DNA of 64,000 nucleotides from Halomonas sp. 54_146 (GTDB taxonomy: Bacteria > Pseudomonadota > Gammaproteobacteria > Pseudomonadales > Halomonadaceae), in NCBI RefSeq assembly GCF_001507855.1, contig NZ_LGEN01000007.1, positions 1-64,000 of the forward strand, written 5' to 3'. The notes under the pieces were generated by a model that made no database searches, was not told where the DNA came from, and saw only the letters and a program-made list of their open reading frames with translations. Of this stretch, positions 1 to 8,157 are shown in pieces (the stretch's first letter is position 1; the number at the start of each line of letters is the position of its first letter). A program made the position numbers and the translations under genes.

Positions 1-9
1 CAGAGGAAC

Positions 10-114
10 TCAACTACGGAGTCGATCTATCAACCATCTGAGGGTGGTATCAGATTGATGGGGTGAAGGTGCCCCATCAACCATTAAATCCGTATACCCG
101 ATAATATTACGCAT
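10..114 (-). CDS. Possible 34-residue small protein or truncated gene start, unknown
   Basis: A 34-codon frame starts with ATG at 114 and is preceded on the minus strand by a near-perfect ribosome binding site (AAGGAG, six bases before the ATG). It begins MRNIIGYTDLMVDG and ends in TGA at 10-12. The start loosely recalls RibD/dihydrofolate-reductase-like proteins, which often open with a similar MR-x-II motif, so this could be the 5' stub of a truncated gene rather than a true small protein. That comparison is inference only. No other gene is visible before 269, so this frame and its Shine-Dalgarno sequence are all I can see in the first 200 bases. Confidence 0.25.
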   Translation of the reverse strand: MRNIIGYTDLMVDGAPSPHQSDTTLRWLIDRLRS

Positions 115-225
115 AGGGCACTCCTTGCTTATTGCGTTTTAGGGAAATCAAGGGCTTGCTTAGCCTTGAAGTAACCTTTCCAGAGTAGCAGCCCTTTGTG
201 TGTTTTACCTAATCAGGCACCATAG

Positions 226-268
226 CACGAGGCACTCAATCCACGAGGTGCTCAATCCACGAGGTACT
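226..268. repeat. Tandem 16-bp repeat just upstream of the serine hydrolase
   Basis: Two copies of a 16-bp unit (CACGAGGCACTCAATC and CACGAGGTGCTCAATC) are followed by a partial third copy whose GAGGT lies where the ribosome binding site of the next gene would be. Each unit therefore carries a Shine-Dalgarno-like GAGG, but only the last is correctly spaced from an ATG. Confidence 0.8.
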
Positions 269-271
269 ATG

Positions 272-1291
272 ATGCGCTCGCTCCTATTGCTGATGTTTGC
301 CGCTTTTGCCTTATCAAGCACGTCGCTGATTCATGCTGAAGCGCCTACGCCTTCAACCCTGGCAGCACTCGACAGTGAAACGGCAGCACTTGAGCGCGTA
401 CACAGCGTGGTGGTGGCCTACGATGGTGAAATCATTCATGAGCTTCACCTGGGCGGGCCGGGCGTGGCCTCACTGACTAACATCAAGTCGCTGTCTAAAA
501 CCGTGCTGGCCGCTATTACCGGTGCGGCGATTGAGGCGGGCATCATCGAATCCGTTGAGCAGCCCATGGTTGAGCTATTGGGTGACCAACTCCCTAGCGG
601 CGCAGACCCCAAAATTACTGAGATCACCGTAGCGCATCTGCTGGCTCAACAGGCGGGGCTTGAGCGTACCTCGGGCAGCAACTATGGCGTTTGGGTGGCC
701 AGCGCCAACTGGGTCCACAATGCCATTACCCGCCCATTCGTGGATGAACCCGGCGGGGAAATGCTCTACTCCACCGGCACCAGTCACCTGCTTTCAGCCG
801 CCCTTACCCATGCCAGCGGCGAATCTACCCACGCACTTGCCCAACGCTTGCTGGGTGATCCGCTCAATATCAACATTCCACCCTGGCTACGCGACCCACA
901 AGGGATCTATTTTGGCGGCAATGATATGCAGCTTTCACCGCGGGCGCTGATTGAAGTGGGCGAGCTGTATCGCAACGATGGCATCGTATTGGATGAGACC
1001 GGAGAAAGGCTGCGCGTTTTGCCTGAGGGCTGGGTAAAAACGTCGTGGCAGCCGCGAGGTGAATCGCGCTGGACGGGCGATGGTTACGGCTTTGGCTGGT
1101 TTATTACTCAATTGGCAGGCGAAGATGTTTACTACGGACGTGGCTACGGCGGCCAGGCGTTATATGTCATTCCTGAACGTAAAATGACCGTGGTGATCAC
1201 CTCAAACCCCAACCCGCCTTCACCGGGCGGGCAGTTCCAACAGCAGTTAAATAAGCTAGTCGTGGGGTTATTGTCGCCAAACGAGCCATAA
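272..1291 (+). CDS. Serine hydrolase, class C beta-lactamase / penicillin-binding-protein family
   Basis: Predicted secreted serine hydrolase of the beta-lactamase-like (S12) superfamily, 339 residues. The N-terminus is a signal peptide (short basic start, hydrophobic stretch to about residue 20, likely cut near A-x-A before EAPTP). The nucleophile motif S-L-S-K sits at about residues 73-76, a YST sequence is in the position of the usual Y-x-N, and a glycine-rich G-x-GGQ segment lies near the C-terminus. Two ATG codons (269 and 272) follow a GAGGT; 272 has the better spacing. A longer frame opening at 200 would bury the signal peptide. Members act on peptides, esters or beta-lactams, so the substrate cannot be told from sequence. 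The gene stands alone and converges on yqhA. Confidence 0.8.
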   Translation: MRSLLLLMFAAFALSSTSLIHAEAPTPSTLAALDSETAALERVHSVVVAYDGEIIHELHLGGPGVASLTNIKSLSKTVLAAITGAAIEAGIIESVEQPMVELLGDQLPSGADPKITEITVAHLLAQQAGLERTSGSNYGVWVASANWVHNAITRPFVDEPGGEMLYSTGTSHLLSAALTHASGESTHALAQRLLGDPLNINIPPWLRDPQGIYFGGNDMQLSPRALIEVGELYRNDGIVLDETGERLRVLPEGWVKTSWQPRGESRWTGDGYGFGWFITQLAGEDVYYGRGYGGQALYVIPERKMTVVITSNPNPPSPGGQFQQQLNKLVVGLLSPNEP

Positions 1292-1311
1292 TCTCACTGG
1301 ATCAACGCCGA

Positions 1312-1872
1312 TTACTCGCCTTTGTGGCCAAGGCTCATCAAATAGAGCGCTGCGGCAAGAGCCAGTACCGAAATAGCTAAATAAATAGCCTCCAATGGGG
1401 TAGCGAAACGGATATCGACCACGGCGCGGAAAAACTCAATAATCACCGCCAGAATCACCACCCGGGCAATTTTGTCTTTAAGCTGATCGAGAGACGCGAC
1501 ATTAAAGGGGTGGCGCAAGTTACTCGCTTCAGCTTGATCAATGCGCGATACAAACAGCCGGTATACGCCCAGCGCAAAAATCAGCAGTACGATGGCAATG
1601 AGATAGATATCCACCGCAATAATGATGTCGGGTACCAGGCTGTCGTGAATATCTTGAACACTCCCCAAAAGGTAGTAGCCGATCACGTCAGTGACGACCT
1701 TCAAAATATCCACAGTGCCCACGATAAACAGCATTAATGACCCCAGCAGGCTGGGCACAACCGCTAACATCACCAAAAAGCGTGAATTCCACAGCGCCGA
1801 CTCTATGCGACGCTCCCAGTGATTCTGGTGCTCCGCGGGCTTAGGTGGCGGCGGTGAAACCGGATCAGACAT
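1312..1872 (-). CDS. YqhA family (UPF0114) inner-membrane protein
   Basis: A 186-residue membrane protein of the YqhA/UPF0114 family, whose function is unknown. A proline-rich cytoplasmic N-terminus (residues 5-14) precedes the family segment beginning around WNSRFLVMLAVVPSLLGS. Four hydrophobic segments follow, at about residues 33-53, 83-103, 137-150 and 160-178. It is the last gene before the convergent serine hydrolase and lies 44 bases downstream of the exoD-like gene, on the same strand. It may be co-transcribed with that gene, although a palindrome sits in the gap. Confidence 0.8.
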   Translation of the reverse strand: MSDPVSPPPPKPAEHQNHWERRIESALWNSRFLVMLAVVPSLLGSLMLFIVGTVDILKVVTDVIGYYLLGSVQDIHDSLVPDIIIAVDIYLIAIVLLIFALGVYRLFVSRIDQAEASNLRHPFNVASLDQLKDKIARVVILAVIIEFFRAVVDIRFATPLEAIYLAISVLALAAALYLMSLGHKGE

Positions 1873-1890
1873 GACGGCACTCCTTTTTCA

Positions 1891-1907
1891 TATAACATCT
1901 TGTTATA
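1891..1907. promoter_or_regulatory. 17-bp palindrome upstream of yqhA-like gene
   Basis: TATAACA-TCT-TGTTATA is a perfect 7-bp inverted repeat around three bases, in an AT-rich gap between two minus-strand genes and about 20 bases before the yqhA-like start codon. It could be a protein-binding site or part of a promoter; the TATAAC and TATACA strings are near -10 sequences. No T-run makes it a convincing terminator. Confidence 0.4.
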
Positions 1908-1916
1908 CAATGTTTT

Positions 1917-2510
1917 TTATACAAGACTCATCGCAATAAACGCACCGGTAGCGCCGAAAAGTGCAAACCCCAGCAGCAGCGCGATGCCATCGCGAGCAAC
2001 CAAGCCTAACCCCAGCAGCGTCAGTGCCAGCCCCGCACCGTTGGCCGAAAAAGGAATAAACTCCATCGGCGGCATAGCCAAGGCAATCAACAAACAGACC
2101 ACAGCGGTCACGCGGATACCGATATAACCCGTTAGCCAAGGTAAGCGTACCCGCAAAAGCCCATCGATCCAGCGGGCGGGCTTTTTCATCAGCTTGATAC
2201 TTTTATCAAACTTCTGCCGCGAAAGTGAGCGTTTCAGCAGCCAGCCAGGTAACCAAAACGCCTCTCGCCCCGCGAGCAGTTGTACTGAAACCAACAGCAC
2301 CAGCGCGGCCATTAGCGTCGGCATTCCCGGTATATCGCCAATAATCGGGGTGAGCGTAATTATCCCAGCGACCAACAGCAGCGGCCCAAATGAGCGCCGC
2401 CCCACGGCATGAACCACATCGTCAACGCTAACCCGTGAAGCGTCCTGCTCCATGTTCTCGATTGAGCCAATTAAGTCCATTAACGTCAGGTTTTCGTTGC
2501 GGTTATGCAT
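1917..2510 (-). CDS. ExoD family exopolysaccharide synthesis membrane protein
   Basis: A 197-residue protein of the ExoD family, named after a Rhizobium protein involved in exopolysaccharide production and alkaline tolerance. The biochemical activity is not known. A soluble N-terminal segment of about 35 residues is followed by a hydrophobic part with the GRRSFGPLLLVAGI motif and the P-IGDIPGMPT segment typical of the family. Several more membrane segments run to the end. It overlaps the upstream TerB-like gene by 8 bp (2503-2510), which implies translational coupling. The family assignment is good; a role in envelope or osmotic stress is inference. Confidence 0.8.
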   Translation of the reverse strand: MHNRNENLTLMDLIGSIENMEQDASRVSVDDVVHAVGRRSFGPLLLVAGIITLTPIIGDIPGMPTLMAALVLLVSVQLLAGREAFWLPGWLLKRSLSRQKFDKSIKLMKKPARWIDGLLRVRLPWLTGYIGIRVTAVVCLLIALAMPPMEFIPFSANGAGLALTLLGLGLVARDGIALLLGFALFGATGAFIAMSLV

Positions 2511-2967
2511 TGTGGTTATTGCGCTCCTCAGTGATCAGTTTGGTGCGGATAAAGTCACTGTGGCTGACGTGCAATAGATCTGCCAAGCGGCGAATGCGGT
2601 GCTCTTCCAACGGATCAACACTGCCATCTGCCCAGGCCAATTGCCACATTAGCGCCACCAGCTCGCAGCGTTGATCGTAATGGTAGTGCTCTTTGATAAG
2701 GCTAACGAACTGGTAGTGATCGACAGCGTCTTCTACTTCCTCTTCGGCCATTGCCATCAGTTCTTCTACGGCGCTTTCGCTTAAACGGTAGCGAGTCACT
2801 AGCATTTGGCGCAGCGCAGCGCGCTCGGCATCGCTTGTGTCATAGTCAGCACGCATGACTTCACACAGTAACGCAGCGGTAGCCAGCTCCAGGGTGAGCG
2901 TTTGATTTTCGCGCTGCTCAGGCTGGGACAACGTGCGCTGAAAAAATTGGCTAATAGCATCCAACAT
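2503..2967 (-). CDS. TerB-like tellurite resistance domain protein
   Basis: A 154-residue cytoplasmic helical protein with a TerB-like fold. Conserved parts are the first helix pair with LATAALLCEVMRAD (about residues 27-40), the D-x-SDAERAAL segment, and the second half with LVALMWQLAWADGSVDPLEE. The acidic Asp/Glu positions are those that bind metal in TerB proteins. The gene is first in a minus-strand unit with the overlapping exoD-like gene. Members with this TerB layout are widespread and do not require a tellurite operon; no other ter gene is present here. Confidence 0.8.
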   Translation of the reverse strand: MLDAISQFFQRTLSQPEQRENQTLTLELATAALLCEVMRADYDTSDAERAALRQMLVTRYRLSESAVEELMAMAEEEVEDAVDHYQFVSLIKEHYHYDQRCELVALMWQLAWADGSVDPLEEHRIRRLADLLHVSHSDFIRTKLITEERNNHNA

Positions 2968-3016
2968 GGGTGTTCTCCTTAGTGAGAGTCAGCGGCATCT
3001 TTGCTTCCGTTGTTTT

Positions 3017-4048
3017 TCAATCCTGCTTGGTAAGCTGCTCTCTTAACTGTTTGGGTACTTGCTTGATAATTAAGCGATCTTGGGCGGCGTCATACTCAAC
3101 ACTTGAGCCCAGCAGGTGGGAATCAAAGCTAATTGATACGCCACCCGCTCGCCCGGTAAAACGGCGGAACTGGCTTAGCGTGCGCTTGTCAGGCGGGATC
3201 TCTGGCGAAAGGCCGTAATCGGCGTTGCGAATATGCTCGTAAAACGCTTTGGGCTGCTGTTCGTTAACCAGCCCGGAAAGCTCTTCCAGCGTCATCGGCT
3301 CGCCGCGGCGCAGCTGCTCGTTGGCGTAGTCCACCAGCGTGTCGGTTTTTTCACGACTCACCTCGTCGTCGAAATCCTCTTTCTCAACGTAATCGCTAAA
3401 CGCTTTCAGCAGCGTGCGAGTTTCCGCTGGGGCATCGACGCCTTCTTCCATGCCCAGCAAGGCCACCAAACCCTCGGCGAGTTTTTTGCCGCCACGATCT
3501 TTTAAGAACGAGACATACTGCGCGCTCGGCGCATCGCTCTGCCACTGGGTAAGGTTGATACGCGCTGCCAAGGTAAGCTGGCTGGTATTGAGCTGGGCAG
3601 CGGGCACCGCGTGGTGCTCAGAATTAATGCCAATCCCTTCCCGCTGGTGAACCAGTGCTATTAACAGGGTTTCGGTATCGCCCTGGCGCTGGTGGCTGAT
3701 CACTAAGTAACCACTGACTGACAGCTGCTCTTGAAGCTGCTTGGCGAGCCGTTCAGCCAGCGCAACGGAAAGCTCGGCAAAGCTTTTTTCACCGGCCAAA
3801 TAATCGCGCAGCCACATGGCCAGCGGCCCGGCCTGTTCACCCTCGTCAGCGAAGCGCCCCCAGCCTTTGGGCTTGGTGTTGTAGGTGTCGTTGAGCGCAC
3901 CCACCAGGCTCGCCATTACGGGGTCGTCGCTGGGTGTAGCCTGTTCTGAGTTCGTATGCTCTGAGAAACTAGGCGCGGCGGTTAAGGTTAGGCGCTCACC
4001 GTCAAGCGTCGGGTCAAGGCGGTGCACAATACTTTGCAGTAACGGCAT
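3017..4048 (-). CDS. yejK: Nucleoid-associated protein YejK (NdpA)
   Basis: A 343-residue protein matching the YejK/NdpA family (about 335 residues in E. coli), a nucleoid-associated protein. The N-terminus MPLLQSIVHRLD fits the family's short first strand before a variable linker. The conserved central and C-terminal parts are present, including the region around GGKKLAEGLVALLGMEEGVD (about residues 189-208) and LSPEIPPDKRTLSQFRRFTG near the end. It is a single gene between the ABC permease gene and the terB-like gene, with a 19-bp tandem repeat behind its start side. The assignment is firm at family level; the cellular role is known only as DNA binding. Confidence 0.9.
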   Translation of the reverse strand: MPLLQSIVHRLDPTLDGERLTLTAAPSFSEHTNSEQATPSDDPVMASLVGALNDTYNTKPKGWGRFADEGEQAGPLAMWLRDYLAGEKSFAELSVALAERLAKQLQEQLSVSGYLVISHQRQGDTETLLIALVHQREGIGINSEHHAVPAAQLNTSQLTLAARINLTQWQSDAPSAQYVSFLKDRGGKKLAEGLVALLGMEEGVDAPAETRTLLKAFSDYVEKEDFDDEVSREKTDTLVDYANEQLRRGEPMTLEELSGLVNEQQPKAFYEHIRNADYGLSPEIPPDKRTLSQFRRFTGRAGGVSISFDSHLLGSSVEYDAAQDRLIIKQVPKQLREQLTKQD

Positions 4049-4070
4049 AGGGGTTTACTAGCGTCCAGGG

Positions 4071-4108
4071 TTTAAAAAATGAGTCAGGATTTAAAAAATG
4101 AATCAGGG
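4071..4108. repeat. Tandem 19-bp repeat between yejK and ABC permease genes
   Basis: Two near-identical 19-bp units (TTTAAAAAATGAGTCAGGA then TTTAAAAAATGAATCAGGG) fill the short gap. The second copy contains the TGA stop of the minus-strand permease gene (TCA at 4103-4105), so the duplication extends over the gene end. Confidence 0.8.
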
Positions 4109-4864
4109 TTTTAGGCGGTAACCGGTACGGAAAATCCAGCCAATAGCGACCAGGCAAGCCACAAGAAATAGCGCAATCATGCCCACGCTTGCCGCTAGGC
4201 TCACGTCGCTGATGCCGTAAAAACTCCAGCGAAAGCCGCTCACCAAGTACACCACGGGGTTGGCTAATGTGACGGTTTGCCAAAATGGCGGCAGCATATC
4301 AATGGAGTAGAAGCTGCCACCCAAAAAGGTCAGCGGAGTAATTACTAACAGCGGCACCAGCTGCAGGCGGTCAAAGCCATCGGCCCAAATGCCGATGATA
4401 AAGCCAAGCAGGCTAAAGGTGACGGCGGTGAGCACCAGAAACGTCAGCATCCAGAACGGATGGGCGATTTCCAGCGGTACAAACAAGTTTGAGGTGGCCA
4501 AAATAATCAGCCCCAGCAGAATCGATTTCGAAGCCGCCGCGCCTACATAGCCAATCACGATTTCTAAATGCGAGATAGGTGCCGACAGCAGCTCGTAAAT
4601 GCTGCCGGAAAACTTGGGAAAAAAGATGCCGAACGAAGCGTTTGAAACACTCTGGGTGAGCAGCATCAGCATAATCAACCCAGGCACAATAAAAGCGCCG
4701 TAGCTGACGCCGTTGATCTCACTGATGCGTGAACCGATAGCGGCACCAAACACCACAAAGTAGAGCGAGGTTGAAATCACCGGCGAGACAATACTCTGCA
4801 GCAACGTGCGGCGAGTGCGCGCTATTTCTGCCATATAAATAGCGCGAATAGGATGGAGGTTCAT
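4103..4864 (-). CDS. yadH: ABC-2 type transporter permease, YadH-like
   Basis: A 253-residue ABC-2 family permease with about six transmembrane helices, similar in length and N-terminal sequence to E. coli YadH. The N-terminus carries the cytoplasmic elbow ([20 protein letters not shown]) and the [15 protein letters not shown] segment lies around residues 153-167. It overlaps the upstream ATPase gene by 4 bp (ATGA, 4861-4864), so the two are translated together and form the exporter. The substrate is unknown; this pair is often left as a putative exporter in Enterobacteria. Confidence 0.85.
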   Translation of the reverse strand: MNLHPIRAIYMAEIARTRRTLLQSIVSPVISTSLYFVVFGAAIGSRISEINGVSYGAFIVPGLIMLMLLTQSVSNASFGIFFPKFSGSIYELLSAPISHLEIVIGYVGAAASKSILLGLIILATSNLFVPLEIAHPFWMLTFLVLTAVTFSLLGFIIGIWADGFDRLQLVPLLVITPLTFLGGSFYSIDMLPPFWQTVTLANPVVYLVSGFRWSFYGISDVSLAASVGMIALFLVACLVAIGWIFRTGYRLKP

Positions 4865-5796
4865 GCCCGCTCCTTAACCAAATCGACGAAAATATCCTCA
4901 AGCGAGCTTTGCCGCGTATGTAAGTCTTTAAAGGTAATCGCTTCACGCTCAAGCGCGGCCAACAGCTCTGAAATACCGTGGCCGTCCTCTTCCTGGCTGC
5001 CGTCATAGCTATAAATCAGCTCAGCCCCTTCAGCGGCCAAACTCAGTTCAAAGCGCTGCAGAGCAGCGGGCACGACCGTTAACGGCGTGTGAAGATTGAG
5101 CGTTAGCTGTTTGCTGCCCAGCTTGCTCATTAATGCAGCCTTCTCTTCAACCAGCACTAACTCACCGCGATTGATGACACCGATACGGTCGGCCATCTCT
5201 TCGGCTTCTTCGATATAGTGGGTGGTCAAAATAATCGTCACGCCTTCGTCGCGCAGTTGACGCACGACTTCCCACATTTCCCGGCGCAGCTCAACGTCAA
5301 CGCCGGCGGTGGGCTCATCCAAAAATAGAATGCGCGGCTCATGAGAGAGCGCTTTGGCAATCAGCACCCGGCGCTTCATGCCGCCTGAAAGCGTCATCAA
5401 GCGATTGTTGCGCTTATCCCACAGCGCCAGCGACTTAAGCACTTTTTCGATACGCGCAGGGTTAGGAGCTTTGCCAAACAAACCACGGCTAAAACTGACG
5501 GTGTTCCAGACCGTTTCAAACGCCTCGTTGGTCAATTCCTGCGGCACCAGCCCAATGCGCTCGCGGGCCTGGCGGTAGTGGGTAATATTATCGAACCCGT
5601 CTACCAGCACATGGCCAGCGGTGGGGTTAACCAATCCGCATACCACGCTAATCAGCGTGGTTTTACCTGCCCCGTTGGGGCCAAGCAGGGCAAAAATCTC
5701 ACCGCGCTGAATGGTTAAATCGATGTGAGTTAACGCCTGAAAGCCACCCTCGTAGGTTTTATTCAGGCCGTTAATAGCAATAATCGGATCGTTCAA
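4861..5796 (-). CDS. yadG: ABC transporter ATP-binding protein, YadG-like
   Basis: A 311-residue ABC ATPase (E. coli YadG is about 308). The Walker A motif GPNGAGKTT is at residues 39-47, the signature LSGGMKRR at about 138, and the Walker B with catalytic Glu is RILFLDEP, followed by a D-loop and the switch His in [16 protein letters not shown]. The C-terminal 70 residues after the nucleotide-binding domain are a small extension common in ABC-2 export ATPases. It pairs with the overlapping permease. The export substrate cannot be deduced. Confidence 0.9.
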   Translation of the reverse strand: MNDPIIAINGLNKTYEGGFQALTHIDLTIQRGEIFALLGPNGAGKTTLISVVCGLVNPTAGHVLVDGFDNITHYRQARERIGLVPQELTNEAFETVWNTVSFSRGLFGKAPNPARIEKVLKSLALWDKRNNRLMTLSGGMKRRVLIAKALSHEPRILFLDEPTAGVDVELRREMWEVVRQLRDEGVTIILTTHYIEEAEEMADRIGVINRGELVLVEEKAALMSKLGSKQLTLNLHTPLTVVPAALQRFELSLAAEGAELIYSYDGSQEEDGHGISELLAALEREAITFKDLHTRQSSLEDIFVDLVKERA

Positions 5797-5869
5797 GGCG
5801 CACTCCTCACACCGCGACGCTATCGTTTCGACATCAAGGTCGCGGCGCTTGACGGCCTTTTAGGCGAAA

Positions 5870-6148
5870 TTAACTGCGTTCGGTAATTTCCAGCAGATGG
5901 TAGCCAAACTGGGTTTTCACCGGGCCGTGAACCTGGCCCACTTCACCACTGAACACGACTTTATCAAACTCAGGCACCATCTGGCCTGGGCCAAAGCTGC
6001 CAAGGTCGCCGCCTTGACGGCTAGAGGGGCAGCTGGAGTGCTGCTTGGCGACTTCAGCAAAATCGCTGCCGTTCTCGATTTCTTTCTTAAGTGCTAGGCA
6101 CTGCTCTTCACTGCTGACTAAAATGTGGCGGGCGCTGGCGCGTGTCAT
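5870..6148 (-). CDS. ppiC: Peptidyl-prolyl cis-trans isomerase PpiC (parvulin)
   Basis: A 92-residue single-domain parvulin, the length of E. coli PpiC, with no signal peptide, so a cytoplasmic prolyl isomerase. Family residues are visible: ARHILVSSEE at the start (first catalytic-site His), GDLGSFGPGQMVPEFDKVVF in the middle, and the terminal TQFGYHLLEI with the second conserved His. It lies between two unrelated minus-strand genes and is cut off from the upstream gene by a strong terminator (6175-6209), so it probably has its own promoter. Confidence 0.92.
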   Translation of the reverse strand: MTRASARHILVSSEEQCLALKKEIENGSDFAEVAKQHSSCPSSRQGGDLGSFGPGQMVPEFDKVVFSGEVGQVHGPVKTQFGYHLLEITERS

Positions 6149-6174
6149 AGGTGTCTCCTGACGGGGTTTAGGGT

Positions 6175-6209
6175 TAAAAAAAGCGTTGCCTGAACATAAC
6201 AGGCAACGC
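6175..6209 (-). terminator. Rho-independent terminator after the 6267-7376 gene
   Basis: A 10-bp perfect stem (GCGTTGCCTG with CAGGCAACGC) around a 7-base loop is followed, on the minus strand, by a run of about seven U residues (A run at 6175-6182 on the plus strand). It lies between the end of the acyltransferase-like gene and the start of ppiC. Confidence 0.9.
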
Positions 6210-6248
6210 CTGAGGGGCGATAGTTTATCATGGCCTCCCCTGAGCCTT

Positions 6249-6276
6249 GCTATTAACGACGGGCTATTAACGATGG
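6249..6276. repeat. Tandem 14-bp repeat over a stop codon
   Basis: GCTATTAACGACGG is followed directly by GCTATTAACGATGG. The duplication includes the TAA stop of the minus-strand gene (TTA at 6267-6269), so a second in-phase-looking TAA copy lies immediately downstream of the true stop. Confidence 0.8.
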
Positions 6277-7376
6277 GCTACCACCCAACGGGCCAGCCAA
6301 ATCCACGCCGCAGCGCCTAGTATCAACAGCCCGCTAACACCAAGCGCCTGTGGATAGCTATACACCACCTCGCCTTCCCATAGAAAACGCAGCACTAGAA
6401 AAATCATCACAATATGGAAAATAAACGCTTTAAGGGCATCAGAGCCGACAATCGTCAGCGGCATAAATGCTTTTGCTGCCTTGACGCCGCCCGCAAGTGC
6501 AAGCGCTAGCAACACCAACGCACCGCCCAGGCTAAACAGCATAAACGCCAACCCAGGCGGGTGTTTTCCGACATTGTTAGCCACCGCCCACATCGCCGTA
6601 TACACATCGCCACTGGCAAACGCTAAGGCATAAAATCCAACGATCATTAACGCGCCCAGCCCCAGCAGAGCCAGCACTAAACGACGCCGCATAACGGGTT
6701 CAAAGTAACAGCGCAGCAACGCCTCACCGATTAACAGGCCGGCTAACATTAACGGCGCACGGCTAATCTGCCCCCAGGTGTAGTGGTCTTCATGGTCGAC
6801 CAGCAGCGCTTTCAGAATGTCGTTACCACCGAACGTAAGGCGCTGCAGCCAAACGGTTAGCGCAATTAACACGCCAATAGTGGCAAGGCGGCTCCAAAGC
6901 GGCGCCCGCGACCAAAGCGGCAGTATCAGCGGCACCCATAGCAGGGCAATGGCATAAAACCCTAAGATCTCGACCCAAATCGCAAAGCGCCCATAGAGCA
7001 AGGCATCGACGATCTCGCTGGGGTTATAAAACGGCAGCATTTCAATAACGGTCAGCACTTTGTACCAGCACCACACTTCGATGGCGCGCAGCCACAGCGT
7101 TAATCGCCGCTTAGGCCAATCGTCACGCTGGGCGTGAGGGAGAAACGCCACCGCGAGCGCAATCCCAAACACCAGAATAAACAGCGAAGAGGAGAATTTT
7201 GTCAGCAAATGAACGGGCACCATACCCCAGTCAGGCACATTGCGAATGCCGACCAATCCACTCACCGAGTGGCTTACGATCATCAAGCTAATGGCGACGC
7301 CACGGGCTAAATCAATCGCTTCTATCCGGCCTTCGGCTTTGGGAAGCTGGGGAGTTTCCATCCATTTCAGTGGCAT
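6267..7376 (-). CDS. Heparan-alpha-glucosaminide N-acetyltransferase-like / DUF1624 membrane protein
   Basis: A 369-residue polytopic membrane protein with about ten hydrophobic segments. The start of the conserved region, RIEAIDLARGVAISLMIVSH, is typical of the DUF1624 and acyltransferase-3-like superfamily: an Asp-x-x-Arg-Gly before the first helix and a His at its end. Such proteins move acyl groups across the membrane onto sugars or glycans, or are of unknown role. The ATG at 7376 is preceded by AAGGA at a suitable distance. The gene is monocistronic: its own terminator lies downstream and a divergent operon upstream. The substrate is unknown. Confidence 0.7.
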   Translation of the reverse strand: MPLKWMETPQLPKAEGRIEAIDLARGVAISLMIVSHSVSGLVGIRNVPDWGMVPVHLLTKFSSSLFILVFGIALAVAFLPHAQRDDWPKRRLTLWLRAIEVWCWYKVLTVIEMLPFYNPSEIVDALLYGRFAIWVEILGFYAIALLWVPLILPLWSRAPLWSRLATIGVLIALTVWLQRLTFGGNDILKALLVDHEDHYTWGQISRAPLMLAGLLIGEALLRCYFEPVMRRRLVLALLGLGALMIVGFYALAFASGDVYTAMWAVANNVGKHPPGLAFMLFSLGGALVLLALALAGGVKAAKAFMPLTIVGSDALKAFIFHIVMIFLVLRFLWEGEVVYSYPQALGVSGLLILGAAAWIWLARWVVAHR

Positions 7377-7514
7377 CGAGATATCCTTGCTAAGGCCTTA
7401 GGACCTTCGTCACTCAGTATGGAAGTAACGCTACGTAAAGATAGCTCTAATCAAGAGAGCCTTAACTAAACCCTTTGCGCTACTAAGTGTTAAGGTGAAA
7501 CTACTTAACAAACG

Positions 7515-7988
7515 ATGGAGCAGATTGCCTTGACTACGCCAACCGTCACGAGCGGCATTACCGCCGCCGAGCTATATCGCCTAGTAAACCAGCCTGCGAC
7601 CACGACAGGGGAAGTAGCAGCCATTGAGTGGCCCGCAGGCGCGATCAGCCTGGATGAGGCTAATCAAACGCTGATCTGGGAGCTTAGCGATTACGGCAAC
7701 TTGCCTATTACCCTCTCACGCAGCGAAAATGAGTGGATCGCGATGGCACCTATCGTTGCCGTGGAAAGCGTTAACAATACCGCTGAGCTAAACGACGTGC
7801 TGCTGCGCCAGGGCATTTCGCTACCGCTGGCCTCCGTGGGTATTGTCGACATCGATGGCCACGACTTTTATGTGGCTTACGGGCAGCTGTTTGGCGATTC
7901 CAAACTGGAATCGATTTGCGCCGAACTGCACGCCACGGCGGGTGCTGCCATGGAAGTCGCTGAACTGATACAGACACATTTCGTCTAA
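7515..7988 (+). CDS. yjfI: YjfI family protein (DUF2170)
   Basis: A 157-residue DUF2170 protein, similar to E. coli YjfI (133 residues). Shared features are the DYGNLPI segment (about residue 61), LLRQGISLPLASVGI (about 97-111) and a C-terminal acidic helix. It is the first gene of an operon in the same order as E. coli yjfIJKLMC. The ATG at 7515 has no clear ribosome binding site, whereas a GGAG just inside it would serve a TTG at about 7530. The true start is therefore uncertain and the first five residues may not be translated. Function is not established; the family accompanies PspA-like proteins. Confidence 0.8.
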   Translation: MEQIALTTPTVTSGITAAELYRLVNQPATTTGEVAAIEWPAGAISLDEANQTLIWELSDYGNLPITLSRSENEWIAMAPIVAVESVNNTAELNDVLLRQGISLPLASVGIVDIDGHDFYVAYGQLFGDSKLESICAELHATAGAAMEVAELIQTHFV

Positions 7989-8050
7989 GGGTTTCTCTCT
8001 TAAGAGCTTCTCTAAGGGCTTCTCTCAGTTTTGGTGTCGCCACCCTTATA

Positions 8051-8114
8051 GTTAGTGATAGATGCAGTTAGTGATAGCTGTAGTTAGTGATAGCTGTAGT
8101 TAGTGATAGATAAT
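8051..8114. repeat. Four tandem 16-bp repeats between yjfI and the pspA-like gene
   Basis: Four consecutive 16-bp units all begin GTTAGTGATAG (8051, 8067, 8083 and 8099). Units 2 and 3 are identical (GTTAGTGATAGCTGTA) and units 1 and 4 differ only in the last bases. They end 44 bases before the ATG of the pspA-like gene. Just before them (7988-8030) is a looser repeat of TTCTCT-containing units. Confidence 0.9.
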
Positions 8115-8157
8115 GAGTGGCGCTTTAACGTCAGTTTTTTTTACAAAGAGATTATTT

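Noticed and set aside
8051-8114. CRISPR array
   Set aside because: The repeats are directly adjacent 16-bp units with no spacers, and no cas gene is present.
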